Assembly (NCBI GenBank): GCA_947034895.1
Contig: OX344763.1
Span: 33,727,025 to 33,791,024, forward strand
Source: Rhytidiadelphus loreus
Lineage: Eukaryota > Streptophyta > Bryopsida > Hypnales > Hylocomiaceae
DNA length: 64,000 nt
Reading direction: 5' to 3'
The position numbers and the translations under genes are program-made. The notes below the pieces were generated by a model. The model searched no databases. It saw only the letters and a program-made list of their open reading frames with translations, and was not told the DNA's origin. Of this stretch, positions 48,753 through 59,726 are shown piece after piece. Every line of letters starts with the position of its first letter. The first letter of the stretch is position 1.

Positions 48753-48952
48753 GAGCATCTCCACCAGGTCTTCTGTTTCTCTATATGAGCCTCTGGATAC
48801 AGAATTGGAGAAGAGTTTTACAAAAATATGTATATTTTAGAGATACAAATTTTGGATAAAGGTTGGTGCGATGAAATTTCTGTATCTCTATTTGCATATG
48901 ACGTCCTCTCCCTCAAGCTTTAGGGATACGGAATTCATTGGTGGGGATGCTC
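48753..48952. mobile_element. Harbinger/Tourist-like MITE with TAA target duplication (200 bp)
   Basis: GAGCATCTCCACCAGGT on the left and GGTGGGGATGCTC on the right are inverted repeats. TAA flanks both sides (48750-48752 and 48953-48955), the 3-bp target of PIF/Harbinger elements. Both sides carry subterminal blocks (TCTGTTTCTCTAT left, TAGGGATACGGAATTC right). No coding capacity. Confidence 0.75.
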
Positions 48953-48955
48953 TAA

Positions 48956-49391
48956 ATGAGCCTCTAGATATAGAATTGGGGCAGAATTTTACAGATTTTT
49001 GTATATTTTAGAGATACAAATTTTGGAAAAAAATAAGGTAGTATGCTGTTAAATGGCACCTGACCTTAAAGTGCCATCTAGAAGGTTTGTACATTTCGAA
49101 TTTCAGTTATGTACCTATTTGGATGGAGCACTTTCAGAAACGAACTTTGACCCTTAATAACTTTTGCATACAATATCCAAATGTGGCGTTCTTTGGTACG
49201 TTGGAACCTCCTTTCACTTGCCAACATGAATATGTGAAAATTTGACCAGTTTCATAATAGCAACTAGGCTCAGTAGTAAAAAGTGACGGTTTTGGGTGTA
49301 CCCACCTTAAGTTTCTGTATCTCTGCCTGCATCTGAGGTCCTCTCCCTAAACCTTTAGGGATACGGAACTCATTGGTGGAGATGCTCTTAG
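48956..49391. mobile_element. Second Harbinger-like MITE copy, interrupted and lacking its left end
   Basis: 48956-49035 repeats the left interior of the preceding MITE (ATGAGCCTCTAGATATAGAA, then TATATTTTAGAGATACAAAT). About 270 bp of unrelated sequence follow, and 49306-49387 repeats the right half (TTTAGGGATACGGAACTCAT, then GGAGATGCTC). It ends with TTA. Confidence 0.65.
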
Positions 49392-49491
49392 GCCTGCAAT
49401 TATACTGTTACTGCCCCATGTAAGGGCAGCCATTGGAGATGCTCTAAGTCCATAGCGTGGCTCCACGGCCTTCCGAGACTGGGTTCTGTAT

Positions 49492-49499
49492 TAGGGTTT
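49492..49499 (-). promoter_or_regulatory. telo-box upstream of bL33
   Basis: TAGGGTTT (AAACCCTA on the minus strand) lies 99 bp upstream of the bL33 ATG. Telo-boxes are typical of plant ribosomal-protein promoters. The remaining promoter is unusually short, because transposon sequence ends only about 100 bp further upstream. Confidence 0.6.
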
Positions 49500-49597
49500 C
49501 TGCACGTTTGGTGTGCCTTCAGCAGAGTTGTGTTGGGTTTTCGTGCTCCATCGTCTTCACGCGGAGGTGCGATTGTGCAATTGGGGAAGCAGCAGCG

Positions 49598-49771
49598 ATG
49601 GCGAAGGCCAAGGGCGGATCCATCTTGGTGCGTCTCATCTCGGCTGCCGGCACGGGCTTCTTCTACGTGAAGCCCAAGAATCCCCGCAAGCTCACCACCA
49701 AGTTGGAGTTTCGCAAGTACGATCCCGTCGTCAACAAGCATGTACTCTTCACCGAGGCCAAGATGAAGTAA
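49598..49771 (+). CDS. Ribosomal protein bL33, mitochondrial type
   Basis: Component of the organelle 50S subunit. 57 residues, the normal length, starting [20 protein letters not shown] and ending [11 protein letters not shown]. The pattern [17 protein letters not shown] with [18 protein letters not shown] is the bL33 signature without the zinc-binding cysteines. The close match to the small plant nuclear bL33 with no separate presequence suggests the mitochondrial form rather than plastid rpl33 (inference). The ATG has a good context (GCGATGG). The reading frame is open upstream to 49457 but that part is not conserved-looking. A pyrimidine-rich CTTTCTGCCAG just after the stop hints at a spliced 3' UTR. 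Confidence 0.95.
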   Translation: MAKAKGGSILVRLISAAGTGFFYVKPKNPRKLTTKLEFRKYDPVVNKHVLFTEAKMK

Positions 49772-52040
49772 GAAGAAGTCCCAAAAGAAGCGCTCCTTCT
49801 TTCTGCCAGTGAGTAGTTGCTCTATTCTAGAGTTCGTGTCCAGGGTTTAGGGTTTAAGGTTTAAGGATTTCTTTGCAATGTGGTATGTTAATTGTTCCCA
49901 TGACGTCCACGCCGCTTCTTCTGTAGTGTTGCCTATGTTTTGGGGCTTTTGTGCAACTCAGGGTTGTCTTGGTTGTGGAAATTGTGTTTGTCCTCTGCTT
50001 TCGGATTATTCTGTCACGGTGATACCTTAAGTGAGGTTCCATCACGCCCTTCAGCTTGATGTATGTTACGAATTGTGAAGACAGGTTTCTGAAATTTAGG
50101 TTCGTGAACTTTCTTTGATTAAATGTGGTAGTAGAGTCGAAGGCTTTCTAATCAACTGGTCGCACCGCTTGTGGATGTGCAGGTAAGAGAATCAGCGACC
50201 CATTCACCGGATTGTACGAGATCAGCTTTCGTGATAAAGGTGATATCAAAACGATAGAAGTACACTTGAATTGACGAAAGGAACTGCCTAGGTGATGTCG
50301 AAGTGTACCAAATCTTTGCTGAAAGTGCGTCTGCCGGGATCTAGTATGAGGACCCACTATCTCGTACAATGTAGAATCAATCATGGGAAAGATTTCCGTG
50401 CTACAGCGAAACCCAAGAAGAAATGTAAAACATACTATTAAAATACTATAAACATCCCTTTTGTGATTTGTCCATGTTATGCACCTCGTAGTGTGACATT
50501 CCCTACGGCCTTGTTTTATATTTGCACTACCATCTTGCTGAAATTCTCTGCGACCAAGATCTCGCACACCTCAAATGATAACTTTGGATTTGTATTGTTT
50601 AAAACTGTAGGGGAATGATTTCTTCTTTCTGTTGATTTACTTGTTACCTTCCTTGAAACTTTGTAATTGATTTATTCAACTCCGACAGAGTAATCCAAGG
50701 TTACTCTTTCAGACTTACAAGTGCCTGCTTTCCATTTTCAGCCTACTTCAAGAATACTTTTTTGATTTCTGGTTGACATCCAGTGAAATCCTGAATCTAA
50801 CCCTCAAGCATCCAGGGTAGGATACTCATCTAGTTTTCTCCAGGGGTAAAACATGGGGCAATAAGGGGGTCAATCCTCCTTGGCCTCTAGTTTACAGGCT
50901 TGAGGCACCTTTCTTTACCCTTCAAAAAAGTTATTTTGTGGATATGGAAGTGACACTTTAACCATTTGGGCTAAATACCATTTGATCTTTGCATAATATT
51001 TTTTAAACAGCTTAGCAGGGTCTTATTTAATTTGAAGAGAGTCTGCATATCTAGGAAACCATGTTCCTTCAATGGATGAGGTGCCATGACCTCCCTGCTT
51101 AACATAAAGGGTGATTCCTTGCCTTTAGCCTATATTCTCAAACCTTCAATAGTGTTTTCTTGGGCCTTCAATTGGAGACTAAAGGTGTTGGTTTAAAAGA
51201 TTATGCTATGGTGGACACCACAATTGGTTAAAATAAGGTAACAATGTCTAAAATCGTACAAATAAGGGTTTGAGTGGGACTCTTATGGTAGAAATAATAG
51301 GTTTTGTTGGATTTAGGTGGCAGCTCAAAAGAGATTCTAGATTCTCTTAGAATGCATTTTTTGGACACCTTGTGAATAAACTACAATTTTTCTCAATATT
51401 GGGTAAATGTGTACCCAAAATCAACCCCAGGCTCACATAAATAGTCTGTACATTTTGGGCATTAATCTCAATGGGTCAGTTCCAGAAACGTTGTTGCAAT
51501 TGGGTGCAGTTACCTTACACCAAAGTCCTCCAAAGTTCAGCTGAACAATTAAGCTGCAACACAAATTTGTTTCTACTATGCAGTGTGTCTTCAGATAATC
51601 TGTTTGTTTGAAAAGTGAGAACAATCTTTCTTCACAGGGTGGCAGATCACTATGGAAATATAAAATAGACAAGCGAAAAACATCATCATTCATTGGACAC
51701 TTTACTTCACATGAACTCTGTTGATGGCTGGACCTGTTGCTCCAATTCAGTAACTAAAAACAAAGAATATTCATGAAGTGATCCTTCAATAGATTAACAG
51801 TACCACACCTATGGCTGAAATGATGTCACCTGGTGTAATCGTGGCACGAAAATGCCCAACAATACCTTCTACATTCTATTTGTACAAAGCCCTCCCTGTA
51901 AAGAAGCATCTGCTCATATGTCCTACACGACCTGAAAGGAAAAAACTGGCACTCCAGCAAGCTTATTGTAACGTGAGACTACCTCTACTGCGGTAGCCTC
52001 TCAAGAATGGCTAATCGAAACAACCAATGCAACAACTAAA
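49772..52040. other. bL33 3' region and spacer before SCYL2
   Basis: 49772-50600 has gene-like composition and is probably the 3' UTR of bL33. The rest is unassigned. Open frames on the minus strand (50148-50567, 51433-51693) lack recognisable domains. Confidence 0.4.
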
Positions 52041-55000
52041 CTATAGCAAATCCAACAAAGGAGGTTGCTCACTTGAATTGCTCTTTTTATGTCTAGCCTG
52101 TGAAGGCTGTATTGGTCGGATGGGGTTTCTACCTCTCCCTTTTCCTAAGCCCGAAGTAATGGGAGGAGGAGGAGGAGCCAACTTCAATGGTGCGTCTTGC
52201 CGTTTCGGAGACGAACTGAAGAAGTCACCAAAATCAGTAGAGTCTTCCTGTGGCTTTGGCACGGTCCAGTCCCTGGGATTGAGCATTGAATTCGAGCTTC
52301 CCCTCGAGGTCTTGAGGTTGCTGAGGCTTTGTGAATTTGAAGAAATGGATCCACTATTCCAGCTTGATAAAGTCGAAGTACTACTGCTCTGAGGTAATGG
52401 CCAATTCGAGAATGGATCACTGCCGTCACTAGCTTGGGTTGCAGTTTGATAGCTGCTAACAGAACTCAAATTCGGGCTACTGAAGCCCGTACCCATGCCA
52501 CCAAGATTAGAAGCCTTGGTACTCAGGTTTGTCTTGGTCATAGGATTAGCAGCAGATAGGGGTGGAGGCCACTCAAATGATAGAGCTGGTTGATGCTGAG
52601 GCGGTGGAGTAGATACTACTGAACTTGTAGGGGCAGGAGCAGGGGCAGTTGCGGCCTTTTTAGGAAACAAGCCATTGTCAATTGTAGTAGCGCTGTTAGC
52701 TGCCTTCCTTGCTGCGTTCCAATCAGCATCCCATGAATTGGGGTCGCCTATCCCATTCCCAGTTGCCTTCACACTCTCTTTTGCCGGACCACTCAGAGCC
52801 ATCGTCTTCATATCAAGAGAGACAGGTTCAACCTCGTTCACAACAACACCTCGTTTTTCCTCTAATTTCCTGCCAAAAAGTGCGTGGTATTTTCAGAAAA
52901 CAGCATAATCATTGGTGAAACTTCCATGCACTTCTAAATTCGAGAGAAGCCTGTCAGATGATGAATAGAAATTACACAACAGCAAATAGTAGGAAGGTCC
53001 GACAATCAGAAAGTACAGAATGGACTGTTTGGATAGAATAGATATCAGCAAACAGAGAAATTGATCACACATGGACAAAAATGAGGACCAGGGGGAAGAA
53101 CCAAAGATGGTCAGATTTACCTTAGAATCTCTTTCACAAAGTGCATGTATTTTGCAAATTGTTGAAGGTTCAACTGCTGAGCAGTGAGCAGAGGGCAAAC
53201 GAGTGGAAGCAGAAATTCTGCAGCGTACTCAACACCCATCTGACGGCATAGAACAAGGATAGTCAGTAATAACATATGAGAAATGTAACTCATACAAAAA
53301 GCATTGGTAACAGGTATTCTGTGGATCCAAAAAAAGATGCTCTCATTTATTAGAAACCACCGACTATTCATAAGGAAAACGCCATGCAAATTGGAACAGG
53401 TAAATGCCTTCATCATGCCTATTTGGATTACTCTTAGAGACGCAACATTGCAATCCCGTAATTACAAGTCGGTGACTTTGGCACACAGAAAGATCATGAC
53501 ATGCTTATGGCAGAACATCAAACCTGTTTGTGTATGGCAGACACAACCCCAAGAGAACACATTAGGGTGGGAGCAGAATGGTCAACAGCAGTGCAACGCT
53601 GAAGAGTCTGAAGCACTTCCTGAATTGCCACTTTGTCCAGGCGTGGAACAACCTCGCCTAGGCACAACAATGCATTCACACGCACCTGCATCCCAGTCAG
53701 CTTCTGTGTTAATTTAAATACTACTGAGTTTGTACGATGCAATGTCAATCCCTTGAAAAGTAGGATAAACATTCTCAGCTGTACAAGGAGATAAAATGAC
53801 AAGGCGAGGAACAAGGATTTACTGATATCTAAGGAACTTACAAATTGCTGTCTAATTAGCTCCTATTAAAACTAAATAGCAGTATTATTTTTGAAATTTA
53901 AAGAATTTTATTGCACACTTATTGTATCAATAAAAATCTAGTAAAGCAAACGCAGGTTCATACTGCTGCCATCGTAGTCTTGAGAGCGAGACCATGAACG
54001 CGGGGCAAAATTGATTGCCTCAACACCTGCACATACAAAATTCCACCAAACATCAGCACGTCAATGCTCTTAGACAGAAATACACTACAATACCTACACC
54101 AGCCAAAACCAAACCTCAGATGGTGATTGCAACCAATTACAATGTCAAAGAAAGACAGCTGCTTCTGTCTTGACGGTCTATCCAATACTCGAAAGGTGTC
54201 TGATTTAACTTAGAATTCAAAATTTTCAGTTCTGAAAAGAGTATTCTACTGCAGGCCAAATTGACTATTGTCTAGGCCATAGAGTGATCAAAATGTACAC
54301 GACAAGGAGAGGACAGTAACTGTGAAATCCAGCTGCTTGGTTAGGGTCATAGTGCGCTTCAGGACTTCCTCTTGCATTCGAGCATCTGGATCCTCAAAAG
54401 CACGGATCACCATAGGCACCACATGGCCTGCCAAGGCATCTGGTCCTGCCTGCAAATCAAATGAAAGGGAGAGTTCAGGATTAAACTTCGTCATGTGGAA
54501 AACTAAAACTATGCCAAACAATTGTCCAAGACTCTTCAACAAAAATCGGGCTTTATTGCTCCACAACCCATTCCAAACAGAAAAAGAGACAATTTCCTTT
54601 ATTACGTTAGAGTTACAGTAAATAATGCAAAAATACACAGAAAAAGTGTACAATGTACTCCACAACCTATCATAATCCAACAAAGAATACCTTATTGATG
54701 AGGAGGCTAGCATGCTTAACAAGCAACAGTAAAGCATCTCCTGTGGCGGTGCTAAGAACAGGCAAAAGTGCTGGGAGTGTTGCAGACTGGAAATCCACAG
54801 CGTCCTGCAACACACGACAAAGACGTGAGTTAAAAACTCCTTACGCGAGACTTGAGCATCCAAGCAGGGGCAAGACTTTCACTAAGCATATTTTATATAG
54901 AAAAAGAGAAGCTTATTCACTGATTAAAATGAAGATTTTAGCTCCAGTAAAATTGAGGTCACAAACAGGTGCGTACCTGCGAGTCTGCTATAGTGAGCAC

Positions 55001-58000
55001 CATGGGGAGCACCATTGGCAGCATCACCTCATTCCGAAGCTCCGCACACAATGGTGGCAGGACCTTCATCCCAAGAATCGAGTTGCATCTAGATTAGAAA
55101 TGTCCCAGAAGTTCACATGGCATGCAACACCCTAGAACAAAATCCTATACCATACGGTCTAAATAACAGCCAGTTGCACCTTATAACCAAACAACTGATG
55201 ACAGTAAATAATCGAACCGTAATTCCAGAGGAAGGCCAAGGGAACTCAGTTTGTTCTTAACATTCACATAACATACCTTGTAACGTAATATACGAGCATC
55301 GAATTTGGTCCAGTCCTCGGACATAGCTTTCAAGTACTGAGATTTTTCCATATTGTCCCTTTCCTGTACATCCGGCAGAGGCCTCATGTAAGTATAGAAT
55401 TCAATCCAATAGTGTGCATTTGCAAGATACTCTTCTAAATATTTTCACGCGTACGATAGAGCATGTAGGTCGTAAGAATGTCGGTCATTCTTCATGAACT
55501 CAAAAGATTAAGTGACGATCGAAAGAGATTCCACTAATATTAGAAACTAGCCCTACCATATATTTCAAGGCACATGTGACTCAGATAGAAGTATTTACCA
55601 ACATGTGATCTAAGAACCGCAACGCGAGCAACCCAAAGTCCTCCCGAAAAAAAGGGGAGGCTGTAAAACCAAGTTCAAAGTCTCCATAAGTATCATATTC
55701 CTCATAAATATTACTGTTATGCATGATAATCTGATCAAGTTGATCTGAAAGCAAGTATATTTATAACAAGCAAAACTGAGGATTGAGAACAAGCGATAAC
55801 GTGGAAATGAAGTATTCAGTACAGATCACGGAAAGTCTTTGCACTTGTATCAATGAAGCAATGCAAAAGAAGAAAAAAAAATAGGTAGGAGCAAGGATGA
55901 GAAGGACATTCCCCGCTAATAAACTTACATGTGAAGTCACGAGGACGAGGTCTAGAATGTTCATTTAGAATGAGCATTCGCTTCAAGTCTGAAGCAATAT
56001 CTGCCGGAACATTTGAGAAATTTTCGTTTGGAAAGTATGAAACCTTGCTTATATACTGCAGCCACCAAATTAATTGTAGATCAAATGGTTGCCATGTAAA
56101 AATAAAGTTTGACCATGTCATGTAGTGATAATAATTGAAACTTTTTGGACATTTCTGAGTGCGAGCAAACTCAGAGACAAAGGGCCTCACGACAAACCTC
56201 ACGAAAGAGCAGATGTATCGAGACATGAAACAATTACTAACTAACGCAAATAATATTACTATTCACAGTCACCATGACCAAGCAGAACATCGTACCGTTT
56301 GCAGATTGTTATTGCACTGAAGGAGTGGCTGACGGGATAGAAGGTGATATGCAAGCAATCCAAGGCTGAAAACGTCTGAAGATGAAACGGGGCGACCAGC
56401 TCCTTTTCGTGTCAGCTCGGGTGCTATATAATCAAGTGGTGGTTGTAATGGCATAATCACATCATCCACATCATAGTCCTGCAAAGTAGATCCTCAAACG
56501 ATAAATATGAGAGTTCCAGAAAATGCGTAGGCACATCTCAAGTACAAACAAAAGATGGGGTGAGTATTCACTGTTGGCTTAGATGAATCTATCTAGTGAG
56601 GAGATCTCCACTTGGAAAATTCAGTAATGACATTATTCATGCGAGAAAATTGACGAAAGACAAAAGACAGGTCAAAGGGGCATAAGACATTACTGGGTAA
56701 TGAAAGGCAGGTCCTCCACTCGGATCAGCCCCCGACTGGTCTAGGCTGATAGAGAATCCAAATCCAGCAAGTTTCCATGCTCCACTAGCCGTGATATAAA
56801 CAGACTGTCACAGCAAATGACGAGATATTTTCACACGTACTTTCTGTAACATATAAACTGACCGTTGAGAAACATCAAGATGAACAACATTTGAATTACT
56901 GCTCTCCAGTAACTGAGACACTTTCAAATAACTCAAAAAGTTCAAAGTAGTAGTCAAAGACTATATAGGACTTGATACAAGCAAATAAATATTTCAAGAA
57001 CTGCATGCAGTAGCTTGATGAAGCTAATTCCAATGGCATGAAACCCTTCATTAGCGACCAACACTAGAACAGACAGGAACTGATGACATAGCTACGAGAA
57101 TAGATCACTAACCTCTGGTGAGATGGCTCGGTGAAGAAGACGTGCATTGTTGTGAAGAAATTCTAGTGTTTCCGTCAGCTGCAACAAACCGTGCTTCATC
57201 TCAAGCTCACCCAGCTCCTTCACAAAAACACCATCCACATTCATTTCCATGAGTATTGAGCTGTCATTGCATTCTTTACCAATACAGCAAGGATCCCTTC
57301 TAAAATGCACTCCACATGGGGCAAGAAATGTGAACAGTAACACATATTAAACTTTCTTCCAAGACACCTTCCCTTTCAAGCATCCACCAACGTAGAGTTG
57401 CAAATCTAGGCATATTCGGCACTACATTAATCTAAGCAAGGGACAATTCAAGCCTCGAAACGAATGTTATGTAACAAAATGAGGCTATTGAGAAGAGGTT
57501 TCACAGCTCTAGATGTACAACAACAAACCGTGAGGCTGCAAAGATGCTTAAGCACTTACCAGATCTTTCAGTTCACTGGGGACTTTAGCAATGTTGTCAC
57601 ATTGCCCCAACACGTTAGCAATCGAAGCAAAGATGGGCTCCGTGACCATGGCCATGGCTGCCTTGCTTTCATCCAGCGCTTGTATTACACGCACTACACC
57701 TGGATGTCGTAAACGCATCAGCTGTGCAGCATCTTGCCGAACTAGGTCCAAAAATGCATCCTCCGCAGCCCTGCAAGTAAACACACAAATGGGCTCAAAT
57801 TCCGTGGCTCTGGAATCTCAAACCCATATATGAACACTATCGTCTGTCTTGGTTACCCCGCCCCAGTACCGACCAAGCGGTGGAAACCCTAAAAAATGTG
57901 CAAAATGGTGAAGAAATCAAAGAAAGTGTTTTCACGACTTGAAATTGGTTCAAAAATTCCTTTCAAGTCGAAAAACTTCAAAGAAAGGAAGTGTTTTCAT

Positions 58001-58624
58001 GACTTCAAATCGGTTTCAGAAAGTGTTTGCAAGTCGAGAACCTTAACAAAAAATGGTGTTTCCACAACTTGAAATTGTTGCAGAAAGCGTTTGCAAGTCG
58101 AAAAACTCCAATGGTGTGCTTTCACGACTAGAAGATTGCTTCAGAAAACGTTTTTAAGTCGAATATACTTCAAAGCAATTGTGATTTCATGGCTTCAAAT
58201 TGATTCAGAACAAGGGTGCAACTCGAAAAACTCCAAAGCTGTGCTTTCGCGACTATAAGATTGCTTCAGAAAATGTCTTCAAGTCGACAAACCTCAAAGA
58301 AAGAGCGTTTTCATGACTTGAATTTATGTTTCCATGGCCATACCTGGAGATCCCGACCCGGAGTCGTAGATCGGTGAGCGCCTTCTTGTCCAGCACCCAC
58401 ACACAGACTTCGGGGTTGTGCGTCTGCGCGACCTTGTTGCGCGGCCTTCCGGCGTAGAGCTTCCAAATCAAATCGGGACCTCCAGATCCCACCTGCTCCA
58501 GCAACTCGTAGTCCTGCATCGCCTTGGGCCCCGTCACTTCGTGCACGGTGCTCGACACCGTCTCCCCGATCACCGCGGCCGTCTTGGCCAGCGCTTGCGT
58601 GAAAGACTTCATGTTGAGCGACAT
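52041..58624 (-). CDS. SCYL2B: SCY1-like pseudokinase SCYL2 (SCYL2B type)
   Basis: SCYL2 proteins bind clathrin and adaptors and act in trans-Golgi/endosome traffic; the Arabidopsis pair SCYL2A/B is needed for growth (family knowledge). Fifteen exons assembled by hand: 58624-58344, 57770-57560, 57217-57113, 56804-56694, 56478-56296, 56055-55929, 55660-55599, 55363-55277, 55063-54977, 54804-54691, 54449-54321, 54026-53964, 53685-53524, 53239-53121, 52869-52041; about 889 residues. The kinase-like domain (~30-330) keeps the ATP-lysine region (VCVWVLDKK) but has HRAIS for HRD and AGFGF for DFG, so it should be inactive. HEAT repeats follow (~345-640: [47 protein letters not shown]). The C-terminal tail is low-complexity with DPFSNWPLP and ends in LLDLL, a clathrin-box motif. 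The start [20 protein letters not shown] is strongly family-like. The 5' region is tandemly duplicated. Confidence 0.95.
57915..58322. repeat. About seven ~58-bp tandem repeats in SCYL2 intron 1
   Basis: Each unit holds GTGTTTTCACGACTTGAAAT, a TTGSTTCAGAAAR segment, then GTTTGCAAGTCGAAAAACTC and a short A-rich spacer. CGACTT and AAGTCG lie inverted about 30 bp apart in every unit, so each can fold. The array fills most of the 573-nt intron (57771-58343). An AAACCCTA motif lies between it and exon 2. Confidence 0.8.
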
Positions 58625-58943
58625 CTTTGCAAATCGACGCAGACGCTACTCGATTTCGGAATTCAAATCTCTAGAATGAGCAAAAGTAGGGTTCGCCAAA
58701 CTTCTTTATCGCGAAAAAAAACCTATCAAAAAACCTAGGGTGCCGACGGACGAAATCAAACCACAGTCCTCGTCATGTTGAGCGACATCTTTGGAAATCC
58801 CGGGGTTGACGCAGAAGCTACTCAATTTCGGAACTCAAATCTCCAGACGAGCTAAAGCAGGATTTGTCAAACTTCTCTACAAAAAAAGAAGAAAAAAACA
58901 CAAACGACGACGACGACGGACGAAATCAAACCACAGTCCTCGT
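58610..58943 (-). repeat. Tandem duplication across the SCYL2 start codon (164-bp unit)
   Basis: Copy 1 is 58610-58773 and copy 2 is 58774-58943. Both start CATGTTGAGCGACATCTTTG and end GACGAAATCAAACCACAGTC then CTCGT. In transcript order copy 2 lies upstream, so the true start ATG and about 155 bp of 5' leader are repeated ahead of the gene. Confidence 0.85.
58756..58788 (-). CDS. Upstream ORF copying the SCYL2 start (10 codons)
   Basis: The duplicated start reads MSLNMTRTVV then TGA: the first five residues are those of SCYL2, after which the frame runs into the duplicated leader. It ends 132 nt upstream of the main ATG in the same leader. Whether it is within the transcript depends on the unknown transcription start. 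Confidence 0.55.
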   Translation of the reverse strand: MSLNMTRTVV

Positions 58944-59081
58944 AATCTCGACGATCCGAATCCTACCGACCAACAGAAAACCAATCTCGCCGAGAATTTG
59001 GCACACCGCTCTCAAACCCAGAATGGCAAAAAAATCTTCCAAACAAGAGTCGTCGTCTGGTAACCCTAACTCGGTCAAGGA

Positions 59082-59449
59082 TCAGAGCACGTTAGCGAGA
59101 TCTGCCGTAACTTGAGCACCAAGCATCCCGACCATCACAGCAACTGCTTCTGCAAAAGCACAAAGCACAGGAATCGACTTCCAATGCAGATCGTCGGCGA
59201 TTTTGCTACTCTCGACGTAACTGCGCAACTTCTCACGTACATTGAAGAAAAGATTAGAAGAGTAATTTAGCCCGGTGATGAATCCGATCAGCACTCACCG
59301 GCCAGGAGAATACTAATCGAACTAAGAGAGACTAAAACGAAAGCTTCTTTCACTACATCAGAAAGTACCAAAAAGAGTCCTGAACAGAGGACGCAATCAT
59401 GAATGGAGACGTCGCTGGATGTACCAGTATACAAGGAAGGCTCAGTCAT
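59082..59449 (-). pseudogene. Possible small membrane-protein gene with a frame break
   Basis: Two open frames abut. The first starts at ATG 59449 (MTEPSLYTGTSSDVSIHD) and ends at 59288 with a hydrophobic stretch (FVLVSLSSISILLAG). The second, one base out of frame, runs from about 59294 (LIGFITGLNYSSNLFFNVRE) through IPVLCAFAEAVAVMVGMLGA to a stop at 59082. Joined, they would be roughly 120 residues with two or three membrane segments. A GTGAGT donor sits at the break, but no acceptor I tried restores the second frame. Either a pseudogene, an assembly base error or an unusual intron. I do not recognise the family. Confidence 0.4.
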
Positions 59450-59726
59450 GGCAAAATCGGTCACCACGAAATCACAACATAACAAAAGTGGTCAAATGAA
59501 CATCCAATGACACACGCCCTAATTCCATGCCCTTTCTGTGATTTTCGTCTACTTATTTTTCCAGCATATGGTATACCGTAGATTGTGCTGTCCCTTTCGA
59601 AGTTGCAAAATTCTCGCTTAAACACCCTAATTTTTTTCTAATTTTTCCTCGGAAGTACGCCTGGGTCCCAGTTGCGAAATTTCAGTAGCGGTGCAATTGA
59701 CACTTGGTGCGTCCGAGGTTTCTGCA

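Noticed and set aside
58418..58738. 106-residue plus-strand frame rich in Arg/His
   Set aside because: Antisense shadow of SCYL2 exon 1 and its leader.
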